Positions 1 to 12,443 of a stretch of DNA of 64,000 nucleotides are shown here, one piece after another. How positions within the stretch are numbered: position 1 is the stretch's first letter; every line of letters starts with the position of its first letter. The notes under the pieces were generated by a model. It made no database searches, was not told the origin of the DNA, and worked only from the letters and a program-made list of their open reading frames with translations. Source of the DNA: Phanerochaete sordida (taxonomy: Eukaryota > Basidiomycota > Agaricomycetes > Polyporales > Phanerochaetaceae); the NCBI GenBank assembly GCA_019973155.2, contig BPQB01000111.1, positions 27,347-91,346 of the forward strand, written 5' to 3'. The translations under genes were made by a program, and so were the position numbers.

Positions 1-3000
1 GCCCGCACAGACACCCTTATAGGCGCGGCGACAGCGGGGCGTCGCACGATACGCCCCGTGTCGCGACCGAGAATAGCAACAGGCCCACCGCGAGAAGGCG
101 CGGCTGCACGCGGGAGGCCCCCGCGCGTGAGAGGCCCGCGGGCGCGCGAGGGCTAAACGCGTCCCCAGAGGGGCCACGCCCGCGACGGACGCCTCTTCGG
201 GCGGCTGCAGGCCGAGCTGTGCCGTTAAGCCGTGCGCTGCCTCTGCAACTCTGGCTGCTGGCTGAGAGCTGGTGTGAGTTTGGGGTGGAAACCTGAGGAT
301 AGCGGATAGTGCAGGAATGCGTAACACAATGTCAGCACATCTCATTCAGTGGAACGTAGCGAGAATTACCGAACTTAGCTTGAAGCTTGATGGCTTTGGG
401 TGCATCGAGCCTCGTACATTATGGGGTACGATGTTGAGCGAACCTTGGCTGGAGGCCCTCCTACAGTGGTCGACCCAGCACACTGCAAACCCAAAGCGAG
501 GACGAGGTGCCTCGCACTCAGTATAGTACTCACTAGCCTCAGGAACGCTATTCATGGCCAACAGGCAAGAATATTCACCTGCGAGGTACATACGAAACGA
601 CTTAGCGCTTTCGTCACATGGGCTGCTCACGATACTGCGATTGAAAGGACGTCTCGAACTCTGGCCGGTACAATGATGCCGTGCAGTCATCGTCGATGAC
701 CGTACGGTATCGTTGTAACAGCCAGAGCGCAACTGAGATCTGTCATTATCTGTGCCAAGGGCGGTGAAGGCAGCCCAGGGCTACCTAGCCACGCATTGTA
801 TTGACCTAGATAACGCGCACCGGACATCAGCAAAGCGGGAATGTATACTGTGCGCAAGTACGCTTACGAGAGAAGGCGATTCGGCACAGGCACTGCGTCT
901 GGTTGTTGAAAAGCCCCTATGGCTGGCAACAGCTCGTCATGAAGGCGTACTGATGCCCTGCACTAGAGATGAATGTGCCCGAAGGCGCGCATCTGGCCCC
1001 GACGCGTATGCGCATGTTGTTCGGGCAGTATAGAAAATTTGCTCGAAGCTTCCGTCATTGTCGTGATCTCTTCTCGGTGAGAAGGGTGATCACCGCTACA
1101 ATCGCCGAAGGCAGGGTGTGCCACGACGCAGGCCGACATTGGCTGCCGCCGCTCACCCCGTCGGGATGGCGCGGGCGAGCGAGGCTTGACACCCGCCTCT
1201 GAGAGTTCTGTGCGGTATCTGATGCGTCAGCAGAGTTCAGAGGCGAGGCAAGACAGATGTCCCAACGTAACCTTACGCGAACTGTACGTGGCGAAGGCGA
1301 GAAGCTGCCCCAAGGCACTGCCCCGCAAGGATGTGGCCTTTAGTCAGGGATGAACGTGATTGTCGGCTCTCCTTTTCAGGAGGCGCAGAGCACCACGTCC
1401 GCTGTACCGGTCGCCGTTTGCCATGTCTAATCCTATCGAACCTCAGGGTGGAGATGCAATCCGCCGGCGAATCCCCTCTGTGGCGGCGGCACGCCCTGAA
1501 GGGCTGCGAGGCGATCCCCGACACAAACGCGCTGAGACCTTTTCAGAACGAATGTGCCCGCATTGGACAGAGATTAAACCTACGCCTTGGACCCTCTTGG
1601 GAGCGTTGATGCGCGCACGTAAGCCCGTGGCGCTCTGCTGTAACTGTGCGGGAACTCTCATCAGTAGCTCTATGCCAGAAGCCAGCCCCCATCTCCAACG
1701 CGTTGAATGTGCTCGATATCACTCACTTTTGCTATGCTGCCAACTGAATGCTTCGCTGCGCATGCTACCGAAGCAAACCCGCGTCCGCGGTCGCCATCGT
1801 ACAATCGTGCAGAATGCAGACGAAGGTCCTCGGCCGTGCGAGCTAGCAGCTTTCCATACAGTGCATTGATACAAGCCACGCACGCGCGGCCGAGCCAACG
1901 TGTGTACGACGATGTGAGTGCCACGGCGAAGGGGCTTCCGCGGAGAGTTCCGTATACAGCCGCCATGTGCAGGCCGTCCGGCAACCTTCTTGCGGCATGG
2001 CCTGCGCTCCATTGATTAAAAAACGCTTAAAACAAAGATCCTCACGCAGCGGGCGGAAAGAAGCGCACCCAGGTACAAGGACAGCACACGCCGCAGCTTT
2101 GTCGGCCAGAAGCCCAACAAAATTGCTGTTCGCGCCGGTGCGCCCGTGATTATCGTCGGCGCAGCCCCGCGGACGGCCTGAAGCGGCGGGCGAGGATCCC
2201 AGCAACAGCGAGCGAGATGAAGGCGGGAGACACGGGCGAGATAAGCATTAAACGACGCCGTGGGCCACGTTGCGCCGCGCGGCGATTTGCGGCGCGCGCC
2301 GCGTGGGGAGGGGGAAAGCTTAAAGTGTAATGGCGGCCCCCGAGGAACGTCGCGGGACGGCGCGGACGCACCTGGCGGGCTGCAGCGGCGGCGGCGGGCA
2401 CGCGCGCAGGCGGGATCTGCGCGACCCAGGGCGGCCGGGTGCCGGCAGTCGGCACACGAGGCTGATGCGGCCGTTCATCTGCGGCGAGCGTTGTGTGATT
2501 GCGAAAGCTAAGATAACGGCGCGAAGGAGGAGAGGAAGAGGCGGCCATAGCTGGGGGCCACGCCATGCCGTACGGCGGGCACGAAGGCCCGCTCTTCTTC
2601 GTGTTCGCGAGGGAGACGTCTTGCCGCAAGAACGCGCTGTATCGCTCCACTCTGTCGCAGACAAAGGCGTTAGCGGGCGGTAAACAGAGAGAACAATGGT
2701 CGCCTCACAAGGACCGCGGACTTGACAATCGTCGGCAACGCGTGCGTCGTCTAGAGTACGGTCGCATTGTCTCCTTGCCGCGCAATTGGAACGTATAATT
2801 GTGACGATAAGAAGTAGCATCTACCGGTGAGAGCATGGCTGGTGCCTTCGATGCGAATCTGTCGCAGGGCCTCCATCGATGATGAGGTTGTCCCTGGGCA
2901 ATCTAATTACATCCCACCGATTGAGTGACCGTGGTAACGCAGCGGGCATGGTTCGCAGTACGTACCACGGTGTACTCGAGTCTCAATGGCGTCGCCCGTC

Positions 3001-6000
3001 GTGCTAGTGCAGTGTGTGCACGTTCCGCCTGAATCCTCCGTGCGACTGTCCGCGCCCGGCCTCCCTAAACGCGCCGGTCAGACATGTCGCGACAGCGGAC
3101 GGCCGAAGCACCCACCGCGCTGTGCCCCAGCACCGCCTGCGCACGGGTAAAATACACGCTGCAGCGCACACAGCAGGGACGCCGATTGGCAGGTTCGCCC
3201 GGCGCAACGCTTGGCTGCTGTGCCGCGGGCGAAAGGGCGGCGGGGCGCAGGCCTCGTCGGACGGTGGCCCGGCACGGTAAAATAAAGCGCACCGGCGCGA
3301 ACACAAAGGCAGTACGCTCCATTTCGCTGGGGGCGCGCCCGCCGCTCTACGCTCCTCCCGCGCGGCCGGTGCGTGGGCGCGCGGCGCGCGCGTGACCGCG
3401 TCGTGCGCGGCGGCCCTGCGCGTGGCGGCGTCACACGACGCCATGCTATGTCGCGGCGGGCGGCCGGAAAGTCCGACACAAGTCTGAGACCTGCGACGGT
3501 AACTCTGTCGGCACAGGCACCGTCGGCCAGCCTGGTGGCGCAGGGCCGCGGCCGCAGCGCGGCGCGAAGGCTCGAGGAAGGCGAGCGCGTGCGCCTGGGG
3601 AGGCCTGGTGGCGCCCCGCAGCGCATGGCGGGCGCAGACGCGAGCAGCGTGACCCGCGAAACGGCCTGGCGGCCGTGCGACCCTGGATGTCTTGATATGC
3701 AGCGTGCGACGCGCGGGGACGCGTGAAGCACTACGGCGGCGGCGGCGGGGCTGCGCCGAAGCTGGGGGTTCGCGCACCAGCTTCTCGAGTACAGCGAAAC
3801 TGTGTCGGAAGTCGCGTTCCTCGTCGGTGCGGCCCAGGCGTCCGCCCGCTGCACCGAAACGCATGCTTCGAGGAGGACGCACCCAGCAGCGCAGCGCCGT
3901 TCCCGCCGCGCGCCGCCCCTGCAGCCCGGCGCGGGCGGCCGAGCCACGTTCTCGCGCAGCAGCGCGGGCGCAACAGGCCCCGCGCGCACGGGGGCGCACT
4001 AGTGCGCACTAGGGGCGGCGCATGTGAATGATGTGCGCGCACGCACACTCTAAACACCTGCCGAAGATGGCAGGGGGGCCCGTTGTCTCATCGGGCCGTG
4101 CGGTTTAGCCTTTGGCTGGGGCGCCGCCGATAGCGCGGGTTCTGATAGGCGGGGTGCGACCCTGCAGATAGGTGCGGGGTGTGGGGCAGCGCGCTGGTGC
4201 GCTGGGGCGGGCACCGGTGGAGGGTGCGGAGGCGGACGCGTAGTGCAGAGCTAGGCTCGTGGCGTGCACAGGCGCCGGCGATCGTCGGCGGTGCGCTTCC
4301 GCCATCCTCAGGGGCGATGATGGGCCGGGCTCCTTCAGGTGGAGGCCCTTCCAGAGCTGTTGCGCCTGCACACACGCTCCGGAGTGCCCAGGGCCATGGA
4401 TGATACGGGTCGCGCCATCTTCGCGCGGGGCTGCGTCGAGGGTGGCAAGTCGCTAGCTGGCTGGCGTGGGGCCAAGTGTATGAGGCGGGCACGCTTTGGA
4501 GTCGTGCAACGTCGCCGATGGCTATTGAGCACCCGTTGTGGTGAAGCACGGTCGAAGACGAGGGGTCTATTCCTGCGATAAGGAGAGATACAGATGCTGA
4601 TAACTGGGAAAGCCTGTCGACGTGTTGGCGTCGGGTAAAGACAATGGCAGTCTATACGGAGTACGCACCAAACGCAATTCAACCCAGTGCAATACAACCC
4701 AGTGCAGTGCTGCCTTAGTGCAGCCTTGGACAATGGACCACGGGCAACTTCGGACGCAAGCCGACCCGTCCCCAGATCTTCCCGCGCACGCCAGCCTCTG
4801 CGCAGCCCAGACAGGATCAGCTGGCCGTCCGCGCGCCCCTTCCCTGCCCGCGCCTCCTGCGTCTTCTGGCACTGGCAGCCGTCATCAGACGGGCGCACAT
4901 AGATCGGCACGTCCGCACGCGGGGCCCAGGCCCGCCGCCGCCCCCGGCGGACGCGTTGCCTAGGCGTCGCGCGTGTGCGTGTGCTTCCCTTCTACTTCCC
5001 TTCGCGCATTTCCTGTGCACGCCGCAGAAAAGGGCAGGAAAATGGGAGCGCGCGTCCTGTTCCCAGCGCGAGCCGTTTCTCAGCGCGTCCCACGCCCGTC
5101 CGCACGGCGTGGCGCGTCCGCGGGGGCCCTCGGCGCCACGCGCGCGCGTACGGGATCGCGTCGGACGCCATTTGCAGGCGCACGCTCGCGCGCAGGGCGT
5201 GGGCGCGGCCGGGGCCCCGGACCTGTCTTCACGCACGACGCGCCCGGCGAGCGATGCACAATGATTCGGTGTCAGCTGCGGGCCTAGTGGGCGGCGCTGC
5301 GCTGCCGGCGTGTGTGCTTGGTGTGCCGTTCCGAGGCGTGCGGCCGGGCTGGACGCCGGTTTTTGTTGGGCTTTTTCTGCGCGTTTTCTGCGTGGCGGGG
5401 CTGACGCAGCTGACGCTGCGCGTGCCTGGGCTTGCGAGGCCGACCGGTGCTGAGGGGAAAACGCTGGTCGGGTTGAGCAATGCGACGACGCCAGGGAGGC
5501 GCACACGTACGGTTTGGACGCACGCCCAGCCGTGTGTCGCAAGTCGGACGCTAGCCGCGCAGAAAAATTGGACTGGGAGGTGGACAATGGGTGTCCACCT
5601 GGCGACGTCAGCGAATGTACAGCGTTTTCTATGGGGCTTGTCTTCGCCTGATCGCTGTCGCGTCCGTGCGTCAGGGCGGACGAGCGATTTCTGCACACCC
5701 ACGCAGTCTATGAAGCTTCGAGACCAGTGCATCGCCCGCGCATCGACAGGCTGTGATCGAAGCGAGGTGCCGCAGGGTTCGTGGGAAGGCCCGTCCAGAG
5801 CTCGCGACACAATGGCACAGAAAACGCGGACCCTGCGGCGTGTCAGTGCGGCGCACGATTGAGTAATAGAGCACTCGCGCGCGTCCGCCGTGTGTTGCAT
5901 CATCCTGCCTCGCCAGCGCCGCAGGGTCCCCGCCCGCAAATGAAGGGGCGGTGCAGCTTCGTGTCTGCCGTGGGCGACGCCTGAGAACGCGCGGCAGAGG

Positions 6001-9000
6001 GGGGCCCGCGGCACACGCACCAGTTCCCATGTCCTGGCGTGCCAGTCCTCCCTGACAGCGGGCTCCTGCACCCGTTCAATTGCGCGTTGGGCGGCCTGGT
6101 GTGCGCGACACACGCCGCCGCGCGACGCCCGCGGGGACGCGTAGCGTCGTGTGGGTGCCCGCTCGAAGAACAGGAGGCCGGGGCACGCTGGGCAGCCCGC
6201 AGAAAACATACTGTGACGCAGAGGCGGCGCTCAGGCTGCTACGCAGACAGTCGAAACGTCCGAGACGTTGCTGGTCCGTGCCGCACGCGCCGCCGGCGAA
6301 GGCAGCCCTCGGGCGACGCTGCGGGCGAGGTGATTATCGATGCTGGCGCGCCGCGAATCAGCCATAGGCGCAGCTTCGGCGCGCCACCGCACGCTGGCGG
6401 GCGTGTCGCCCGCGGGCGAATGCTCTGGAAGAGGCGACATGGGACGGTGTGTGTTGAGCATCATCTGGAAGCCGAGGGCGGCGTCGATGGTTCGAAGTCG
6501 AAGCCCGGAGTCGCTCGCGCTGAGATCTGAGTCGCTACGTAGGCTGCGCTCCGCGTTGAGTCATAGGGATCGGGCCAGCGCACGACAGAACTCACTTGCG
6601 GGTATTGCGTCGCGCTATCGGCTGTCAAAACAAACTCGGTCTTGGTGTGCGTGCGTATTGGCCGCGGCGGCGGAATCTGCACTGAATCTATTGGCGTGAC
6701 GAGACGCGCAGGAAGGAGCGAAGAGCGAATGTTCGAGTCGGCGTCGGAAGAGCGAGGTCGTGCATGCATCAGAACGAGACGTAAAGAGTGCGTATTCCAT
6801 TGTGGAGCGGTGCACACGTCCTCGCCTTCGCCGCGGCCGACGATGAGCACGCGCAAAGCCCAGGTCAAAGCAGCGGCCGTTCCCACGCCCCCGCCCGCAA
6901 AGCGCACGGCGGGCGCGCACAGGCGCCAGCGGGCCCGTCCCCGTCCGCGGCATCGGCGCTTTACGTAACGAGAGCGGTGTGCTTCGCCCGATCGCGATCT
7001 CCATTCATTTCCTGTCGCCCCGGACGCGATCTCGGGGATCGCGATCCGACGGCGGGGCGCACGCCGCACGCGCGCCTCGAGGGCGATCTGCCCGCCGCGC
7101 GCCTGCGGTTCCTGAACGACGCCGCCAGATTTGATATGTTCGGAATCTGATCTGCCCGCGAGGCGCCGGGAGGGGGGGCAGGAGGAGCAGCGGGTGCGTT
7201 GGGGCACGCCGGCGCAGGGCCGCACGCAGAACACAGGACGCGCAGGGGCGGCGCGCGTGAAACAGCGCGAGACAAGCCTCGCGACGCCGGGTGCTGAGGC
7301 GACGCGGGAGCAGCAGACGCGGCAGCCATCACGATGACGAGCGAGCACGGTGCCGTGTATTTGAGGCGGCACACCAGGCCTGCGTGCCGCTGCGCTCGCC
7401 CGTCTCACCCGTGATGGCGTGCGGCCAGCTGACTGCGAGGCGCGTCGTCTGCGCACGGGCGCGCGATGACGCGGGTGTCTGCTGACGGGCCCTGGTGCGC
7501 CGCGTGTGCTAGCCGGCAGTCGTGACCACGGAACGGGCGTGCTTCGTTCGGAGGCGCGGCCGCGTCGCACCACCGCCGTCGTACGTGCCTACAACAGAAC
7601 ACAACGTCTGCTGTGCGTCTGCCTCACACGCCGTCATGCATCTGTTCTGCGTCCCCATGCCGCCGCGCGAGCCTCGACCGCCCGCCATCGCGACGCCACG
7701 GCGCACCGCGAGCCCCCGCAGGACGTCGCATCACGCGCGGGCGCGCGCGATTGGCCCGCGGCGAACGTGCGACGCGTGGGGGTGGAGCGCGGTGGAGCGG
7801 CGAGAGACGACGCGCGCGGCGGTGTTCCCCAAACTCTGCGGCTGCGCCGCCGTGCGTGTCTTGTCTGTGGGGCTGCGCCCGCGCGACCCCTGCCCGCGAC
7901 GCGTGCCTCGCTGCGCCCGCCGCTGCCGCTGCGTGCGGCGTCCGCCTGAGGTTTGTGCAGCTCAATGCGAAAATAATTGGGGGAGGCTCGCGCGGGATGC
8001 GCGCGATCGGGGCGGTGGGAAGGGATCCGGGGCCGGCAGTCCTGGGGCGCGTCGGCCCAGGAGTGTATTCGTATTGCGCGCGCGTGCTCAGGGTCTCGGA
8101 CGCGTCTAGGGCACGAGCGAGAGCGCAATAATACAAATTAGAGTTTGATCGTGCGACGCAGGGTAGTGTACAGAGAACTCGCGCGAATACAAGGCGAGCC
8201 CGCGGGCAGCGCGAAATTTTACCTGGGGGGCTGAGAGTGCATTGCCGTGTTGCGACGGGGACGCTCGCACGCGCAGGGCAATTGATGGGAAGCTCTGGCC
8301 TGATAACGGCGGGCGGCGGCGCAAAGGGAGGAACGGAAGGTACGATTCGAAAGGGCGATAGGAGCGCAGCGTCCGTGGGGCGATTGGGAATAGAGCTTCG
8401 TGCGAACGGGAGGTTGATAGGGGGTCGTGATGGGCCAGAAACAGCGAGGAACGGGGGTCAGAGATGGGGGAACGAAGGGTGCGAGTGGCTGCGAGACAAT
8501 CCGGCGTGGGGGCGGGGGCGTGGGAGCGTCGCGCGCCGGGCGGTGCGCGGTGTGGGGAACGTGCGGGGCAGGCTTCGCTCGCTGCGGGGAACATTGATCA
8601 GGGGCGCTGGCGGGGGTCGGGGGCGGGGAAGGGGAATGGGTGAACGGTAGAGGCGGGGGCGGACGTTGGGCGGGCAGGCGGGGGACGTCCCAACAAGGGA
8701 AGGTGAAACTGGTGATGGCGGGATGACATCACTCGTATTATTTTGAGTTGAGGCGGGCGCTTGGGTGGAGCTGGTCGTGGGCCTCGGCCTGTTGGTCTGG
8801 CGTCCTTGGCGGGTTGGCGTCCGCTCGTCTCCCTGTCCCTTTTCTCCCTCGAGCTAGGGGCACCGACCCTCCTCGCCCTTCTCCACCCGCCTGCACCGTC
8901 CTCCACGCCGTCCTCCCTCTCTCAAACGCCGTCTCCGACACCCCGCGAGGCGTTTGGCAGGCGCACCGAGACGCCGACAGGACACTGCACGCCCGGGCTG

Positions 9001-9313
9001 CGTGGATCCCACCAAACCGTACACTACGAAGCCGATACCGGCCGCCGCGGCACACCCCTCGCATCTGCGACCCTCTTCCTCGGAGCGACTCGCCATTCCA
9101 CCGGCTGCCAGCTGCGAGATCTTCGGTCTCTCAATCTGAGTCTGCAAGCCTCCTCCTTCCTGCCGGTCCACGTTCCTCCCTCCCCTGGTATCTCCTCAGG
9201 TATCTCCCACAATTCACTCCCGCCGATTGATATACTCACCTGTCCGCTATCATATCTCCCTTTCCCAGTCACCGCACATCCCTCCCCTACCCGTCCACAC
9301 CGCCCTACACGAC
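1..9313. other. GC-rich stretch with no supportable gene
   Basis: Many long open frames run through this stretch on both strands, several over 250 codons, but they overlap each other in different frames. Their translations are dominated by Arg, Ala, Pro and Gly, as expected of random GC-rich DNA, and none shows a recognisable domain. I see no RNA gene, no terminal inverted repeats and no reverse transcriptase or transposase motif. The last ~300 bases are strongly pyrimidine-rich (C and T on the plus strand), like the promoter and leader of the gene that starts at 9314. Bases 300-2200 are less GC-rich and full of stops in all frames, which could be decayed repeat DNA, but I cannot name an element. 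Confidence 0.6.
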
Positions 9314-12300
9314 ATGCCCTACTTCTCGCCTGCCGATCCCTCCCCCTCCTCATCGTCCACGACCCCCACGACCTCTCATGCCCGCCCAGGTCACCGCCGC
9401 ACCCGCTCCTCCTTCAGCGAGGAGCGCGGCCCAGGCGCGTTCGTGTCACTGGGCTCTCTCCCCCGCCGCCGCCCCTCCGACTCCAACAAAAGGGCCGTCT
9501 TCCACCTCAACGTCGACGACGACTCACCACCAGATGACGACCACTCTCCGTCGTCTTCCCCCGCCAAGAAGACCACCAGCCTTCCAACGCTGAACTCGCT
9601 GCGTCTGTCCATGGAGTCGGGCCGTTTCTCACCCACCGTCAACCCGCCTTCGCACATCGAGATACCAAAAACGAAGGCGACCTTCAGCACCACCCCGCCG
9701 GACGACTCCCCCGAGCTCTCGAACGTGCCATTCCCGACCTCGTCGCCGCTATCGCCGACAGACAGGAAATCGCCGTTCATCCCCGGCCTCCTCGACCGCT
9801 CGCACTCCGGCTCCTCGACCTCGGGCTCGCTGTCGATACCGCGCACGCCGAGCACGCCCATCATCCTCTCGAACGGCAAGCCGCTCAAGCCGTCCCTCAA
9901 GTCGAGCCTCTCCTCGCCGAACGTCGTCGGCGACTTTGCGGACAGCATGCGCCGGCACTGCCGCGCGCAGAGCGCGCCGAGCACGCCCCGCGTGCACTTT
10001 GCGGAGAAGGACGCGGGGCTGGAGATGGTGAAGGTCTTCAACAAGTCGGGCAAGCCGGCGAGCCTGAGCAAGGCGCCGGGCGACGAGACGGAGACGGAGA
10101 CGGAGGCTGAGTACCCGTTCCCCTCTCTATTCCCCACGTCGTCCTTCGGCGGCAGCTTCATGTCCTCGAGCTCCCAGAGCTCGGGGGCGTCCTCACCCAG
10201 TCAGTTGATCCACGAACTAGACATGACCCCTGGCGTCACCTCACCTATACCGAACCCGAGCCCGAACCCCCATGCGAACGTCCACCTCGAGACTGTCACC
10301 CTACCAAGAACACGGCCGCCGACACTCAGGGGCACCGTGCTCGTGCGCAACATCCACTTTGAGAAGAACGTCGTCGTGCGGTTTACGCTCGACGACTGGC
10401 AGACGACGAGCGAAGTTGTTTGCAAGCACGTCGTGAGCCTGCCAGGTCTGCCACCGCCGTTCCCGCACTCGCATACGATCGGAGACTACGCTGGCCAGCT
10501 TGCAGAGGGCCGGGCAGGCGAGTCTGGGAGTACCTCATGGGACCGCTTCTCGTACGTGCTTCTGAGCGATCTGCCTCCGCGGGGTGCTGATCTCCTCGAT
10601 ATAGGTTCACGATCCGCCTCGAAGACTACGAGCCGAAGCTGAGCGAGCGGACGCTGTTCCTCGTGGCGCGCTTCTCGGCGTGCAACGGCTTCATGGGCGA
10701 CTTCTGGGACAACAACGGCGGCGCGAACTACCGCATCGGCTTCCGGCGCGTCGCCGCGGGCCCGACCAGCCCGCTCTCGACGCCGCGCGCACCGCAGATC
10801 CAGGCATCCGCGTCCTTCCCGCCGTCGTTCGGCCATAGCAAGAAGTCCGCGAGCTTCTCGACCGTGCCCCACGTCTCGACGTTCGGCCCGACGCGCTACG
10901 CCGCGCACAAGCAGCAGCCGTCGTTCACCCCGCCGTCCGCGATGCGCATCACGCCCACGACCCCGCCCCAGCGTGCGCCCGCAGCGCCTGTACTCAGCAG
11001 GGTTGCTGTCGCGAATGGCAAGGTTGTTGTCGGCCCGGCCAGGATTGAGGGCGACGAGGACGAGGAGAAGGATGCAGAGACGCCGGGGCACGTCGTCGTC
11101 GTTCCTGTCGCGATCCTGCCAGTTGTCGATCCCAATGCCCAGCAAGTAGACGAGCAGACCACAGTCGAGCTCGAGACGGAGGAGGCAGAGGCTGAGGAGC
11201 AGACCAGCTACGACGACCGCACGCCTCTGATCCGCCGCCATTCCGCACCAGAGCAGAGCCCGCGCTTCCCCCTGCCGCAGCCGATCGTCGTGCCCAAGCA
11301 CAGCCAGCACTCGCGAGAGCCCGCGAGCGAGGGCCCGCGGTCGCCCGTCGAGACGTACATCGCGAAGAAGCTGACGCTGCGCAACTACGTCGCGCCCGGC
11401 TCGCGGTCGTCGAGCGCCGCGTCGTCGCCGGTGGCCTCGAGGGCGGGTCTTCCCGAGAGGGTCGAGCGCAGCTCGTCGGCGTCGCCCAGCGGCATCGTCA
11501 CGCCGCCCACGACGCCGCCGCGCGAGACGCACCTGAAGGGCCTCCCGGATGTGTCGCCAGCTGAGGAGGAGGAGAAGGCGGACGCAGAGGCGATCCTGTC
11601 TCCGCTCGTCATGACCGGTGGGTGCTCCTTTAATAGCAGGACAAGGTTGGAGAAGTTGGTGCTCACCGCGGACACGCGCACACAGGCCCCTCGCACCCTG
11701 ACGCCAGCCCCTTCTCGCCCACGTCCGGCGCGGACATCAAGCCCTGGGCCATGAGCAGCCTCGGCGCGGCCCTCACGCAGCTCGCCAGCCCGCCCGTCTC
11801 GCGCCAGGGCAGCCGCGAGGGCAGCGCGGAGAACAGCGGGAACACGAGCCCCGTCGCGGGCAGCGGCCGCAGCTCGCCCAAGTTCGACGGCACAGACAGC
11901 GGGTACGCCCCGGGCAGCTCCGCGCCCTCGCCGCCCTCGGACCCCACGACGCCCACCATGCCGCTCCCCATCCCCGCGCCCGCGGGCCCCGTGAGCCTCC
12001 CGCAGCAGTCGCCCGGCGGCAGCAAGGTCGGCACGGACGACTCGAGCTACGCCGCGTTCGTGAAGCAGTGGTGCTTCGCGCAGTCGACGCCGCCCGCCCC
12101 CGGCGTCGTCTCGCCCTCCGTCCTCAGCGCCGCCGCGACCCCCGCCGCGACGCCGCCGCCCGCCGGCGCGCTCGGCGTCGGCATGGGCTTCATGGGCCTC
12201 TCGTCCTTCGGCGTCCCCAACGGGCTCGGCGGAGTCGGCAGTGGGCTCCCCGGCGGGCTCGGCGGCGGCAACGGCGTCGGCCCGCGCCGCCAGCAGGCGT

Positions 12301-12443
12301 GGCCCGCGGAGCACCAGGTCGGCGCGGGCAGCGCGATGGGCCTCGGCGGCGGCTACGGCTTCCCGCCGTTCGCGTACGGCGCGCGCCCAGGCGCGCACGA
12401 CGGCCCCGGCATGAGCGTCGTTGGCGGTGAGTTGGTCTTCTAG
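9314..12443 (+). CDS. CBM21-domain glycogen-targeting regulatory subunit of protein phosphatase 1 (GAC1/PPP1R3-like)
   Basis: The model joins 9314-10551, 10605-11617 and 11686-12443, giving about 1002 residues with two introns of 53 and 68 nt. Residues ~1-320 are Ser/Pro-rich and disordered. They contain RVHF in the context STPRVHFAEKD, a classic RVxF docking site for the PP1 catalytic subunit. A CBM21 carbohydrate-binding domain follows (about residues 325-475), with TVLVRNIHFEKNV, FTLDDWQT and the signature WDNNGGANYRIGF, which spans the first splice junction. The rest is low-complexity. Proteins of this family bring PP1 to glycogen and activate glycogen synthase; that role is inferred from the family. 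The ATG at 9314 was chosen because the upstream in-frame codon at 9227 is TTG. The C-terminus is less certain: a good GTGAGT donor lies at 12426, just before the stop, so a further exon is possible. Confidence 0.88.

Noticed and set aside
6461..7573. A 370-codon open frame on the minus strand, with similar long frames at 3004-3999 and 5229-6209
   Set aside because: Composition is Arg/Ala/Pro-rich, other frames are open over the same bases, and there are no domain motifs; GC-rich DNA gives such frames by chance.
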